Shown: positions 26,026 through 35,127 of the stretch, piece after piece
Layout: the number at the start of each line of letters is the position of its first letter
How positions within the stretch are numbered: position 1 is the stretch's first letter
Origin: an uncultured Lachnospiraceae bacterium
GTDB taxonomy: Bacteria; Bacillota; Clostridia; Lachnospirales; Lachnospiraceae
Direction of reading: 5' to 3'
Assembly: GCA_910584915.1 (NCBI GenBank)
Contig: CAJUDM010000003.1
Span: forward strand, 1-64,000
Length of the DNA: 64,000 nucleotides
Program-made: the position numbers and the translations under genes
The notes under the pieces: model-generated
What the model saw: the letters and a program-made list of their open reading frames with translations, nothing else
Database searches by the model: none
What the model was told of the DNA's origin: nothing

Positions 26026-27927
26026 ATGTCGACAGCGATTCAACCGGTATTTTATACAGTGAGAGAAGAGCCGGGATTTTTGGACAATTTGAAAAATGAT
26101 ATGAAGAGACAGGCCGGGAAGGATCATGATATCCTGTTGGAACGCCCTGTGATCTATATCCATGTGTGGCAGAGTGCAGAGGATGCGGCTGACGGTAAGT
26201 GGAGCATTTATATAGGGGAGAGTACCAATATAATAGAGAGGACAAGACAGCACTACAGGGATGCGTTGGATCCTTCGCTGTGGCAGTATCGTATGGCGAC
26301 AGATAAGGACAGACAGGGAAAGACGGTCGTACCGGTGATGTATGTGTTTGGACACAAGCACTTCAGTCTGTCCATGACCAGAGATATAGAAAACCGCCTG
26401 ATCGCCTATAGTCTGGCGAATCCTCATGCGAATCCCCGGAATGGGCGGGGAAACCCGCAGAGGGATTATTACGGAATGGATGATACGGATGACATCTTTC
26501 GTATGATATGGAACAGGCTGCGCAGGGAGAATGGGGATCTGTTTCCAGCTGAAAGTAAGGTCATAAAGTCAGCCGTCTATAAGGCGTCGCCGAATCATCG
26601 CCTGACACAGGAGCAGGAGGATGCAAAGGAGAAGATCAAGGACAGAGCAGCTGACGCTGTCATCAACAATAAGAAAGGGCAGCTGATCTTTGTGGAGGGG
26701 GAAGCCGGTACCGGTAAGACGGTATTGACCAGCAGTACTTTTTATGAGCTGTTGGATTCGGACGTGATCAGGAATCGGAATCTCAAGTGCCATCTTCTGG
26801 TCAATCATGAGGAGCAGCTGAATGTATATAAAAATATGGCGGCGAAACTGGGATTTAAAGGTGATGTGGTGCTGAATCCGACAGAGTTTCTGAACACGCA
26901 TACTGTGACGGACAGGGCGACAGGCAAAAGGATTCCCGACCCGCAGAGGCAGGCGGATGTGGTCTTTGTGGATGAAGCGCACTTACTGTGGACGCAGCCG
27001 AAACAGAGTTACAGCAGCAAGTATTCCGGCCTGCAGCTGGATGATATAATGAGCTGCGCCAGAGTGACGGTCATTATGTTCGATGAGAATCAGATCCTTC
27101 GGAAAGAGCAGTTCGATGATCTGGACCATATGGAGAAAAAACGGCTGCTGGCAAAGAGCCAGGGGCCTGATCCGGTAAATCCTGATCCGGCGCTTGTGCG
27201 CGACAACTATATCTGGCTGGAAAATCAGCTGAGAATGAACTGCAGCGCCAGGACGCTGGGATGGATCGATGGTTTATCGCATGAACTTATTGTAGGCGGA
27301 CTGCGGCTTGACAGTAAAAGCCGGGACAGCGAAGGCTATGAGGTTGTGATCTTTGATGATCCGGCTTCCCTGCAGAGGGCGATCAGGAGGAAAGCGGCGA
27401 AAGCGGAGAGTGAACTGTCAAGACTGATAGCTACCTATGACTGGAAATATAAGAACGGAGAATGGGCGCCGGCAAAGCAGAAATACTGGAGAGTGAAGAT
27501 AGGCGACTGGTGGCTGCCCTGGAATGGACAGCATTACTGGCTGGATATACGCCCTCACCTTAACAGGCGGGAGAGACGAAAGACAGAGGCTCTCGACTGG
27601 GCGGAGCAGGAGCATTCGATCGATGAGGTCGGATCCACTTTTACGATCCAGGGATTTGACCTGGCTTATGCGGGAGTGATACTCGGCCCTTCCGTCAGAT
27701 ACGATCCGGATACGGACAGGATATGGTTTGACGAGTCGAAAAGGGCGTGGGATAAAATGAAAGGGAACAGAACACTCTCAGACGGCACCAGCGTGAACGT
27801 CACAGAGGCCATATCGCGGCATGAACTCAGAGTCCTGCTCACCAGAGGAACCAGAGGGCTGTACATATATGCCTGCGATGACGACTTGAGGGATGCATTG
27901 AAAAATGCAGTATATACTTCTGAGTGA
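26026..27927 (+). CDS. GIY-YIG-like/DUF2075 helicase-like protein
   Basis: This 633-residue protein starts at ATG 26026, 6 nt after AGGAGG. Residues about 35-125 look like a GIY-YIG nuclease domain (WSIYIGESTNIIERTRQHY, with a later E-N-R-L-I motif). Then comes a DUF2075/Schlafen-type P-loop NTPase: Walker A GEAGTGKTVL, Walker B VVFVDEAHLL, TIQGFDLAYAGVILGP and LTRGTRGLYIYA. DUF2075 proteins resemble superfamily 1 helicases. The fusion of an endonuclease-like and a helicase-like module suggests nucleic-acid processing, and related proteins often occur in defence islands. It is transcribed alone. Confidence 0.8.
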   Translation: MSTAIQPVFYTVREEPGFLDNLKNDMKRQAGKDHDILLERPVIYIHVWQSAEDAADGKWSIYIGESTNIIERTRQHYRDALDPSLWQYRMATDKDRQGKTVVPVMYVFGHKHFSLSMTRDIENRLIAYSLANPHANPRNGRGNPQRDYYGMDDTDDIFRMIWNRLRRENGDLFPAESKVIKSAVYKASPNHRLTQEQEDAKEKIKDRAADAVINNKKGQLIFVEGEAGTGKTVLTSSTFYELLDSDVIRNRNLKCHLLVNHEEQLNVYKNMAAKLGFKGDVVLNPTEFLNTHTVTDRATGKRIPDPQRQADVVFVDEAHLLWTQPKQSYSSKYSGLQLDDIMSCARVTVIMFDENQILRKEQFDDLDHMEKKRLLAKSQGPDPVNPDPALVRDNYIWLENQLRMNCSARTLGWIDGLSHELIVGGLRLDSKSRDSEGYEVVIFDDPASLQRAIRRKAAKAESELSRLIATYDWKYKNGEWAPAKQKYWRVKIGDWWLPWNGQHYWLDIRPHLNRRERRKTEALDWAEQEHSIDEVGSTFTIQGFDLAYAGVILGPSVRYDPDTDRIWFDESKRAWDKMKGNRTLSDGTSVNVTEAISRHELRVLLTRGTRGLYIYACDDDLRDALKNAVYTSE

Positions 27928-28001
27928 GATCTCAGTCTTCCTGATGACAGCAGGCCGGCGTATCATTATCATTGACGGCAGAAAATGTTCGGAGTTTTGT
28001 A

Positions 28002-28047
28002 TTGACTTTTTGTGAAAGTCCGGTTAACATGAAAGTGAACACTTGCA
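28002..28047 (+). promoter_or_regulatory. tetR promoter with overlapping TetR operator
   Basis: TTGACT (28002-28007), a 17-bp spacer and TAACAT (28025-28030) form a promoter. TGAAAGTGAACACTTGCA at 28030-28047 matches the palindrome upstream of ilvB at 14 of 18 positions, sharing the half-site ACTTGCA. It lies at the start of transcription, which suggests autorepression. Confidence 0.6.
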
Positions 28048-28145
28048 TACATGATGGCGAGATGAATTACCTGAGAGAACCCGTTGGGAAGCAGGAGAAG
28101 GAGGATCCGGTCATTTCCCGGTATGATCGGACTGTGGGCGGAGGA

Positions 28146-28724
28146 ATGGATGAGACAAGCCGGAAGATCATAGACGCAACGATGACGCTGATCCGTGAGA
28201 AGGGCTACGTTGCCACGACAACAAAAGATATCGCGCGCCTTGCCGGAGTGAACGAGTGTACCCTGTTCAGGAAATTCCAAAGCAAGAAGGAAATTGTATT
28301 GCAGGGGGTGGCGCAGGAAAAGTGGCGTGCGAATGTCACACCGGATATTTTTGAGGACGTGAAGTGGGAACTAAAGCCGGATCTGGAGATGTTTATGAAT
28401 GTCTATATGGACAGGATCACGCCGGATTTTGTAAAGCTCTCCATTGGACTGCGGGCGCCGCAGTTATACGAGGAGACGGCAGCGTTCATCATGAAAGTCC
28501 CGCAGGCGTTCGTGGCTTCGCTGACGGAATACCTTCGGAAGATGGAGGAACGCGGGAAGATAGGGCATTTTGACTTTGAGAGTCTGGCGATGACTGTTTT
28601 TTCCTCTACGTTCGGTTATACCTTCCTGAGTGCATCGTTCGGGAAGGAACTTGCGGGGACGGATAGAGAAGAGTACATAAAAAACAGTGTGAAGGTTTTT
28701 ATAGAGGGAATATCGGGAATTTGA
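28146..28724 (+). CDS. TetR/AcrR family regulator
   Basis: This protein of about 192 residues has a typical TetR N-terminus: a helix, then KGYVATTTKDIARLAGVNECTLFRKFQSKKEIVLQ as the helix-turn-helix. A ligand-binding helical domain follows. The start is uncertain. ATG 28146 fits the family length, but its GGAGG is too close; ATG 28062 is in frame upstream. It sits 86 bp before ilvB on the same strand. A related palindrome lies in front of both genes, so it probably controls the acetolactate synthase genes and itself. Confidence 0.8.
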   Translation: MDETSRKIIDATMTLIREKGYVATTTKDIARLAGVNECTLFRKFQSKKEIVLQGVAQEKWRANVTPDIFEDVKWELKPDLEMFMNVYMDRITPDFVKLSIGLRAPQLYEETAAFIMKVPQAFVASLTEYLRKMEERGKIGHFDFESLAMTVFSSTFGYTFLSASFGKELAGTDREEYIKNSVKVFIEGISGI

Positions 28725-28725
28725 A

Positions 28726-28751
28726 AATGGCATTGCTTTGTTGATGCCATT
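28726..28751 (+). terminator. Hairpin after tetR
   Basis: AATGGCAT (28726-28733) pairs perfectly with ATGCCATT (28744-28751). The following sequence TATAATGTTTTT is T-rich and also provides a -10-like TATAAT (28752-28757) for ilvB. Confidence 0.45.
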
Positions 28752-28763
28752 TATAATGTTTTT

Positions 28764-28785
28764 GATGCAAGTAATTACTTGCATC
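28764..28785. promoter_or_regulatory. Perfect 22-bp palindromic operator before ilvB
   Basis: The half-site GATGCAAGTAA is followed by its exact inverted copy TTACTTGCATC, a 22-bp palindrome with no mismatch. It lies 7 bp downstream of TATAAT and 25 bp before the ilvB start. A bound TetR protein here would block transcription. Confidence 0.7.
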
Positions 28786-28810
28786 CGGAAAGATAAAAGG
28801 GAGGGAGACC

Positions 28811-30595
28811 ATGATGAAGATAACAGGAGCGGAATTGTTTGTGAAAGCACTCAGGAAGGAGCGGGTAGATACGATCTTTGCCTATCCGGGAGGACAGGCG
28901 ATCGACCTGTTCAATGCGCTGTATGGTGTGGAGGATATCCGGGTGATCCTGCCCAGGCATGAGCAGGGGCTGATCCACGCGGCGGACGGGTATGCCAGGT
29001 CCACCGGAAGGGTGGGCGTCTGCCTGGTGACCAGCGGACCGGGTGCGACAAATCTGGTGACGGGGATCGCCACCGCAAACTATGACTGCGTTCCCCTTGT
29101 CTGTTTTATGGGGCAGGTGCCTACGGGGCTGATTGGAAACGACGCCTTTCAGGAGGTGGACATCGTCGGGATCACGAGGAGTATCTGCAAATATGCTGTG
29201 ACTGTCCGCAGGAGGGAGGATCTGGCGGGGACGATCAAAAAGGCGTTTATTATTGCGCAGACCGGAAAACCGGGGGTTGTGGTGGTGGATCTGCCAAAGG
29301 ATATCCAGCGGGAATGCGGGAGCGATATCTATCCGAACAGCGTTGAGATCCGGGGATATAAACCATGTGTTTCGGTGCATACGGGGCAGCTGAAAAGGGC
29401 TATGGAACTGCTGTACAGCGCAAAACGCCCTGTTTTTCTGGTGGGAGGCGGCGTCAATATCGGCCGGGCGGGAGTGGAAATGCAAAAGCTTGCGGAGATA
29501 ACAGGGGCGCCGGTGGTGACGACGATCATGGGGAAAGGTGCTGTGCCTGCTTCCCATGCGTTATATGCGGGAAATATCGGTATCCATGGCAGTTATGCCG
29601 CCAATACGGCTGTCGGCAGATGCGATGTGCTTTTTTCCATCGGGACAAGGTTCAATGACCGTATAACAGGAAAGACCGGACAGTTTGCAAATGGAGCTTC
29701 GATCGTTCATATCGATATCGATGCGGCTTCCATTTCGAGAAATATTGCTGTGGACATTCCGATCGTTGCGGACGCGAAAGCGGCGATCACTGCATTGCTT
29801 GAGATGGCGGAGCCTTTGGATATAGAAGAGTGGAGAGGGCAGGTCAGCGCATGGAAGAAGAGATATCCGATCACAATGAAAAAGAAAGGGCTGACACCGG
29901 AGAAGATCATACACGCCATTAACCGGATCTTTGGCAGAGCGGTCATCACAACAGATGTGGGGCAGAATCAGCTCTGGGCGACACAGTTTTTAGATCTTGG
30001 GGCGGAGAGACGGATGCTGACTTCCGGCGGGCTTGGTACTATGGGATATGGCTTTCCGGCGGCGATCGGGGCAAAACTTGGGAATCCGGGGACAGATGTG
30101 GTGGTGATCACCGGGGACGGGGGAATGCAGATGAATAGCCAGGAGATGGCGACGGCTGTTGTGTATGAACTGCCGATCACGGTCTGTATTCTGAACAACG
30201 GTTATCTCGGAAATGTGAGACAGTGGCAGGAGATGTTTTATGACAGGCGCTATTCGAGTACCTGCATGAGATGGCGAAAAAGCTGTGAGGCGGGTTGTAA
30301 TAAGCCGGGAAAAAAATGTCCGGCATATACGCCGGATTTTGTGAAACTGGCGGAGAGTTATGGGGCGAGGGGCATCCGGGTGACAGATGAAAAGGATATC
30401 GACAGAGCGTTGGAGGAGGCAAAGAGCAGACGGGATGTGCCGACGGTGATCGAGTTTATCATCGCCAGGGAGGAGAATGTGATGCCGATCGTTCCGCCGG
30501 GGAATGCGTTGGAAGATATGATTCTGGAGGTGGAGGAGGAGCGGGCTCAGCAAAGAAAAAGAGCAGGGAAAAGCATAATGGTGGAAAGAGAGTGA
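28811..30595 (+). CDS. ilvB: Acetolactate synthase, large (catalytic) subunit
   Basis: This 594-residue ThDP enzyme condenses two pyruvates to acetolactate, or pyruvate and 2-oxobutyrate, in branched-chain amino acid synthesis. The N-terminal ThDP domain has FAYPGGQAIDLFNAL and the catalytic glutamate in RHEQGLIHAADGYAR. The middle domain has VFLVGGGVNIG, and the C-terminal domain has the ThDP motif GDGGMQMN...NNGYLGNVRQWQEMFY. A Cys-rich insert (CMRWRKSCEAGCNKPGKKC, around 481-500) lies in the C-terminal domain. Start ATG follows AGGGAGG. The small subunit follows with overlapping reading frames. A TetR-type regulator upstream is unusual for this pathway. Confidence 0.93.
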   Translation: MMKITGAELFVKALRKERVDTIFAYPGGQAIDLFNALYGVEDIRVILPRHEQGLIHAADGYARSTGRVGVCLVTSGPGATNLVTGIATANYDCVPLVCFMGQVPTGLIGNDAFQEVDIVGITRSICKYAVTVRRREDLAGTIKKAFIIAQTGKPGVVVVDLPKDIQRECGSDIYPNSVEIRGYKPCVSVHTGQLKRAMELLYSAKRPVFLVGGGVNIGRAGVEMQKLAEITGAPVVTTIMGKGAVPASHALYAGNIGIHGSYAANTAVGRCDVLFSIGTRFNDRITGKTGQFANGASIVHIDIDAASISRNIAVDIPIVADAKAAITALLEMAEPLDIEEWRGQVSAWKKRYPITMKKKGLTPEKIIHAINRIFGRAVITTDVGQNQLWATQFLDLGAERRMLTSGGLGTMGYGFPAAIGAKLGNPGTDVVVITGDGGMQMNSQEMATAVVYELPITVCILNNGYLGNVRQWQEMFYDRRYSSTCMRWRKSCEAGCNKPGKKCPAYTPDFVKLAESYGARGIRVTDEKDIDRALEEAKSRRDVPTVIEFIIAREENVMPIVPPGNALEDMILEVEEERAQQRKRAGKSIMVERE

Positions 30596-30657
30596 GCGAA
30601 AGGAAGGGGAATGTGTACAGTGACAAGAAGATACATGGCGGATCGAGGGAAGGGGGA

Positions 30658-31152
30658 ATGAACAGTATGAAGAAAAGATGGCTTTGTCTGTATGTGGAAA
30701 ATGAGATTGGCGTGCTTGCCAGGATCTCCGGGCTGTTTTCTGGAAAATCCTATAATCTGGACAGCCTTACCGTGGGTGTCACGGAGGATAAAAGCATTTC
30801 ACGCATGACGATCGGGCTGACCGGAGACGATCGGACTTTTGAGCAGGTGAAGAAGCAGCTTAACAGATGCGTCGAGGTGATAAAAGTTGTTGATCACACG
30901 GATACTGCGGTTCACAGAAAGGAGCTGATGTTCGTTCGGATCGATGGCTGTTCTGAGAGGGAGAGGGAGGAGATTTTCAGGATAGCGCAGGTCTTCGATG
31001 CCCCGGTGATCGACTGCGGCAGGGATGCGGTGCTGATGGAGAGTGTGAAGCCGGAGCGGGATAATGATAGGCTGATCGCATTGCTGAGAGAATGTTATGT
31101 CAACCGAATTGAGATTGCCAGGGGAGGAAGTGTTGCACTGGAAGCGCTGTGA
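30658..31152 (+). CDS. ilvN: Acetolactate synthase, small regulatory subunit
   Basis: This protein of about 164 residues starts at ATG 30658 after GAAGGGGG. The N-terminal ACT domain is clear (LCLYVENEIGVLARISGLFSGK, YNLDSLTVGVTED). A second ACT-like half follows (ELMFVRIDG...IFRIAQVFDAPVIDCGRDAVLME). The subunit gives valine feedback inhibition and stabilises the large subunit. It lies 62 bp after ilvB in one operon. Confidence 0.9.
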   Translation: MNSMKKRWLCLYVENEIGVLARISGLFSGKSYNLDSLTVGVTEDKSISRMTIGLTGDDRTFEQVKKQLNRCVEVIKVVDHTDTAVHRKELMFVRIDGCSEREREEIFRIAQVFDAPVIDCGRDAVLMESVKPERDNDRLIALLRECYVNRIEIARGGSVALEAL

Positions 31153-31545
31153 GATGGAAATTTTATTCTCGCGAACAATGAGCCAGCGCCGCACTTCATA
31201 TTGCCGGGTCTGATTGACATGAATCTATTGGCAAATACCGCGAAGGTAAATGCCCCGCCCTCTGGGGCGTTTCAAATTCCATTTACATTATGTAAACCAC
31301 TGATCCGGCGTTTCATTTGTTGGGGATCAACTCTTCCAGTTTCCCGCACCAGTCGTTGTATTCCCGGATCGGGAGTCCGGCAAAATTTCTTCTTTTATCT
31401 CAAAATAGTTGCAGATCGCTGGCCTGAAAAGATTACTGTTAAAATGTTATAAACTATAGTATAATTAATTTTTGAGAAGACACGCAGTATTTTCCGTAAT
31501 ATAATTTATATGGAAATGTCATAAAAACGAGAGGGGCTATGACAA
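31153..31545. other. Intergenic region with bidirectional terminator and a decayed gene tail
   Basis: AAATGCCCC (31248-31256 region) pairs with GGGGCGTTT near 31272, a terminator for ilvN. On the minus strand 31399-31313 reads as a short peptide ending NDWCGKLEELIPNK before TGA. This looks like the C-terminal end of a lost gene, with stops just upstream. TATAAT-like boxes lie near 31460 and 31500 ahead of the next gene. Confidence 0.45.
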
Positions 31546-31869
31546 ATGAACAGATTTTCAGAAAAGGACTGGAAGCTTTTCAGGAGTAAGATTGCAGACT
31601 GGCAGGAAGCCTATATGGACCGGCTGAATAAGGAATATATCCGGCTGCTGGAGGGGGAGGGAAACCCGTCGGATAAATTCTGGGAATTGGAGAAACGGAT
31701 ACGGCAGGACAAAAAAGACTGCGGAGTCCAGTGCGAGAGGAGCAGATCCAATCTGTTTTTTAATATCATGTCGCTTTTGAGAGAAGGGGCTATCACACTG
31801 GAGGATCTGGATGATTTCAGCGAGGATCTGAGGGATACGGTGAAACATTTTGTTGAAATGGATAAATAA
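31546..31869 (+). CDS. Small conserved helical protein, function unknown
   Basis: This 107-residue protein starts at ATG after GAGAGGGG. It is all-helical and strongly charged: EKDWKLFRSKIADWQEAYMD at the N-terminus and ITLEDLDDFSEDLRDTVKHF at the C-terminus. Similar short proteins are common in Clostridia and sometimes carry the misleading name multidrug transporter; there is no membrane segment. The WYL-helicase gene starts 15 bp downstream. Since the pair could be co-transcribed, a functional link is possible. Confidence 0.55.
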   Translation: MNRFSEKDWKLFRSKIADWQEAYMDRLNKEYIRLLEGEGNPSDKFWELEKRIRQDKKDCGVQCERSRSNLFFNIMSLLREGAITLEDLDDFSEDLRDTVKHFVEMDK

Positions 31870-31884
31870 CAGGCAGGTAACGCT

Positions 31885-34800
31885 ATGAACACAGTATCCC
31901 GCGACATTTTCCGCGCGATCCATGAGGGAAAATGGCTGAGCATCGAATACCACAACAGAGAAAACCAGAATACAAAATACTGGATCGGAATCCGCGGTCT
32001 GGATGTGAGGAACCGCATGCTGGCGGTGGAGGGGCTCCATCTGGGACTTTATACGATAGAAAGCTATGACAGGATCAGGATAGATTCGATCCTGTCCTCA
32101 CGGATCATCGAAGGTTCGTACTATCCTGTCAATGAATCTCTTGTGAAGGATATCTCTCTTCATCCCCACAAATATCATGGGTTGTTTGACAACACTGCCA
32201 ATTTAAAGATACTGAACTATCTGGAGATGTGCAACCGGCTGGATACGGTGCCGTATATCTCAGATTTTGGCCTGATACAATATCTGGACCGGGACAAGCT
32301 GTGCGGGGAAGCCTATGAACTGGACAAAGAGCAGTTTCAGGCGATCGTAAACAGCTTTCAGTATCAGGCGGATGTGGATAAGCGCTCGGACGGCGGGCTC
32401 AGGATGAAACAGCTTGCGATGAATGTGCTGAGCATACACACGGCAAAGGGGCTGTATGTGCTGGCTTACCGCCGGCTGAACCTGGATGTGAAACAGCGGG
32501 TGCTGAAGCCGGACCAGGAGATCACGATCTGCACGGAATTTACGATAGACGGGACAAAGCAGAGCATTCGGCGTTTTATAGACGGCGATGAGTATGAACT
32601 GCTGAATGATTTTGAGGCAAATCAGGAAAAGATCAAGGACTGTATTGCAAACCGCCTGCCGCGGTATGGAAGCAGCGTGGATGATATGCCCTATGTGATC
32701 GGGCTGGAGAGCAATATAGCCCTGGATCTGCACAAGGAATATCAGTCTGTCATCAGACTGTATCAGGAGGAGAAGGCGCCTGTGCCCCTTCAGGCATTTT
32801 TCGGGGATCTGTTGGAGAGGCCGATAAGGAGGGCGGCTTACCCGATCGCGCTGATCGATCAGAAGATCAACATGGATCAGCTTCTTGCGATCCACAATGC
32901 CATGAAGTATCCGGTTGCGTATATCCAGGGGCCGCCCGGGACGGGGAAGACAAACACCATCATCGAGACGATCATCACAGCTTTTTTCAATGAGCGGACG
33001 GTGCTGTTTGCTTCCTATAATAATCATCCGATCAACGGTGTCTATGAGAAACTCTCCGCGATGACTTATGCCGGGCATGTGATCCCTTTTCCGGTTCTGC
33101 GCCTGGGCAACAATGATAAGATGCGAGAAGCGCTCCGCACGATGCGGCGGCTGTATGAGAGCGTACAGAATATCAATGTGTATGAGAGTACGCTGGACCG
33201 GAACAAGGACAACCGGAAAAACAGGGCGAAGCGCCTGTCCGAACTGCTGAGGCGCTATGAGGAGCTGCTGGATCTGAGAGAGAGGGATGAGACCATAGAG
33301 CGGCTTCTCGAGTATGAGAAGAAAAAGGGCGCATCCTTACAGATGGTTTCCTTTGAGGAGGATCTGAGGACAAGGCAACGCCGCCAGATAGAGAAGAGGA
33401 TCGCGTCCCTGGGGGAGATCTCGGAGGCTGAGGCGCTCACTTTTCTGGACGACGACACGGAAGAGATGAAAAAATATCTCTATTATGTCTCTGCGGGGTT
33501 TATCAAGAAGCTGGGGAATGCCCAGAATGCGGAACTTCTGGATATTTTGAAGATGGAGGATGAGAAAAAACAGCTGGATGCGTTTGCAAAGTATCTCGGG
33601 AAAAAGGAAAATATCGCGAAGCTGCAAAAAATATTCCCGATCATCATCACCACCTGTATTTCCGCCCACAGGCTGGGAAAACCGGAGCCGATGTTCGACA
33701 TGGTGATCATAGACGAGGCGAGCCAGTGCAATATCGCGGTGTCCCTGGTGCCGATCATCCGCGGGGAGAGCCTGATGCTGGTGGGCGATCCGCAGCAGCT
33801 CAGCCCGGTGATCCTTTTGGATGAGGTGGCAAATGAAAAGCTGAAAAAGCGCTATGGGGTGGCGGATGAGTATGACTACCGGAAAAATTCCATCTATAAG
33901 ACATTTCTCGCCTGCGACGCGGTCAGCGATGAGACGCTCTTGCACAATCATTATCGCTGCCACAAAAAGATCATCGAGTTCAACAACAGGAAGTATTACA
34001 ATTCCAGGCTCCATATCCTGTCAGAGAGCAGGGGAAATGCGCCCCTTGTCTATCTGGATATGGCGGAGGATCAGTCGGATCAGAAGAATACGGCGCCGGC
34101 GGAGGCGCGGGAGATCGCCAGATATGCCTCGATGAACAGGGACAAAAACATCGGCGTCATCACGCCGTTTGTCAATCAGAGGAGGATGATCGAAGATGAA
34201 CTGGAACGGGCAAATGTGACAAATGTGTCATGTGGAACGATCCATGCCTTTCAGGGGGATGAGAAGGATGTGATATTGTTTTCCACCGCGGTGACGGAGC
34301 AGACCCAGGCGGGGACTTACGAATGGCTGAAAAACAACAGGGAGCTGATCAATGTCGCCACATCGAGAGCCAGGGAGCAGCTGATCCTGCTTTCGAGCCG
34401 GAAAAATCTCGAGCGGCTCCACCGGAAGGAGGGTGAGGATGACCTGTATGAACTGGCGCAGTATGTGTGGTCCAACGGGAGTACTTATGTCACACCGAAA
34501 CAGGCGGCTTCGAGGGCGCTTGGCGTGAAGCCTTTCAGCACGGCGACGGAGGAGGCTTTTTTGGAGAACCTGACTCATGCGCTGGAGAATATATGGCTGA
34601 CGCAGAGCCGTTATACGGTGCACAGGGAAGTGGCGATCTCCCACGTTTTTCAGGGGAACGAGAGCTATAATGATCTGTTTTACCGCGGCAGGTTTGATTT
34701 TGTGGTGTATGAGCGGCAGGGGAAGAGGGAGCTTCCGATCCTGGCGATCGAACTGGATGGGAAGGAGCATCTGGAGGATGAGGCGGTGCGGATCAGGGAC

Positions 34801-34923
34801 AGAAAGAAGAACGAGATCTGCAGAGAGCATGATCTGCAGTTGATCCGGGTGGAAAATTCCTATGCGAGAAGGTATAACCATATCAAAGAGATATTGATCA
34901 GGTTTTTTTCGATTGGGCATTAG
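31885..34923 (+). CDS. WYL-like/SF1 helicase/PD-(D/E)XK nuclease (DUF2726) fusion
   Basis: This 1,012-residue protein starts at ATG after AGGCAGG. Residues 1-80 resemble a WYL sensor fold (GKWLSIEYHNRENQ, NRMLAVEGLHLG, YDRIRIDSI). The central part is an Upf1/Dna2-type superfamily 1 helicase: Walker A IQGPPGTGKTNT, Walker B VIIDEASQCN, motif III GDPQQLSPV, motif IV-like HYRCHKKIIEF, motif V GTIHAFQGDEKDV and motif VI NVATSRAREQL. The last 130 residues form a DUF2726-type nuclease with D in RGRFDFVV and IELDGKEHLEDE, then a helix (RIRDRKKNEICREH). A single-chain sensor, helicase and nuclease suggests DNA repair or phage defence. Confidence 0.8.
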   Translation: MNTVSRDIFRAIHEGKWLSIEYHNRENQNTKYWIGIRGLDVRNRMLAVEGLHLGLYTIESYDRIRIDSILSSRIIEGSYYPVNESLVKDISLHPHKYHGLFDNTANLKILNYLEMCNRLDTVPYISDFGLIQYLDRDKLCGEAYELDKEQFQAIVNSFQYQADVDKRSDGGLRMKQLAMNVLSIHTAKGLYVLAYRRLNLDVKQRVLKPDQEITICTEFTIDGTKQSIRRFIDGDEYELLNDFEANQEKIKDCIANRLPRYGSSVDDMPYVIGLESNIALDLHKEYQSVIRLYQEEKAPVPLQAFFGDLLERPIRRAAYPIALIDQKINMDQLLAIHNAMKYPVAYIQGPPGTGKTNTIIETIITAFFNERTVLFASYNNHPINGVYEKLSAMTYAGHVIPFPVLRLGNNDKMREALRTMRRLYESVQNINVYESTLDRNKDNRKNRAKRLSELLRRYEELLDLRERDETIERLLEYEKKKGASLQMVSFEEDLRTRQRRQIEKRIASLGEISEAEALTFLDDDTEEMKKYLYYVSAGFIKKLGNAQNAELLDILKMEDEKKQLDAFAKYLGKKENIAKLQKIFPIIITTCISAHRLGKPEPMFDMVIIDEASQCNIAVSLVPIIRGESLMLVGDPQQLSPVILLDEVANEKLKKRYGVADEYDYRKNSIYKTFLACDAVSDETLLHNHYRCHKKIIEFNNRKYYNSRLHILSESRGNAPLVYLDMAEDQSDQKNTAPAEAREIARYASMNRDKNIGVITPFVNQRRMIEDELERANVTNVSCGTIHAFQGDEKDVILFSTAVTEQTQAGTYEWLKNNRELINVATSRAREQLILLSSRKNLERLHRKEGEDDLYELAQYVWSNGSTYVTPKQAASRALGVKPFSTATEEAFLENLTHALENIWLTQSRYTVHREVAISHVFQGNESYNDLFYRGRFDFVVYERQGKRELPILAIELDGKEHLEDEAVRIRDRKKNEICREHDLQLIRVENSYARRYNHIKEILIRFFSIGH

Positions 34924-34950
34924 AAGACGGAGAATATACAAGGTTTCAGC

Positions 34951-34979
34951 TTGCAAACACCGGGCGCCTGTGTTATCAT
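34951..34979 (+). promoter_or_regulatory. Sigma-A promoter upstream of the small ORF and rtcB
   Basis: TTGCAA (34951-34956) and TATCAT (34974-34979) are separated by 17 bp. The 27-codon frame and its terminator follow, then rtcB. Confidence 0.55.
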
Positions 34980-35024
34980 GTACCTGTTGACAAAGAGATC
35001 AGATTGTGGAAAGGAGGGGTTACC

Positions 35025-35108
35025 ATGCGGAATAATGAGAATAGCAAAAACAGGAACAGCAGAATAGCAGAACAGAAAATCAAAGGCACGGCGCCCCTTA
35101 CAGACTGA
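35025..35108 (+). CDS. 27-residue basic peptide ORF, possible leader peptide
   Basis: ATG 35025 follows a very strong AAGGAGGGG. The peptide is hydrophilic (N-, K- and R-rich, with KNRNSRIAEQKIKGTAPLTD at its end) and stops at TGA 35106. Twenty bp later is a strong intrinsic terminator, with rtcB beyond it. Either it is a small protein gene with its own terminator, or translation of the peptide controls read-through into rtcB-prfH. I do not recognise the sequence. Confidence 0.5.
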   Translation: MRNNENSKNRNSRIAEQKIKGTAPLTD

Positions 35109-35127
35109 AATCAGGTTTGCGGACGAT

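Noticed and set aside
31313..31399. Small minus-strand gene after ilvN
   Set aside because: Only about 27 codons ending in a plausible C-terminus, with stops immediately upstream. Treated as a decayed remnant rather than a gene.
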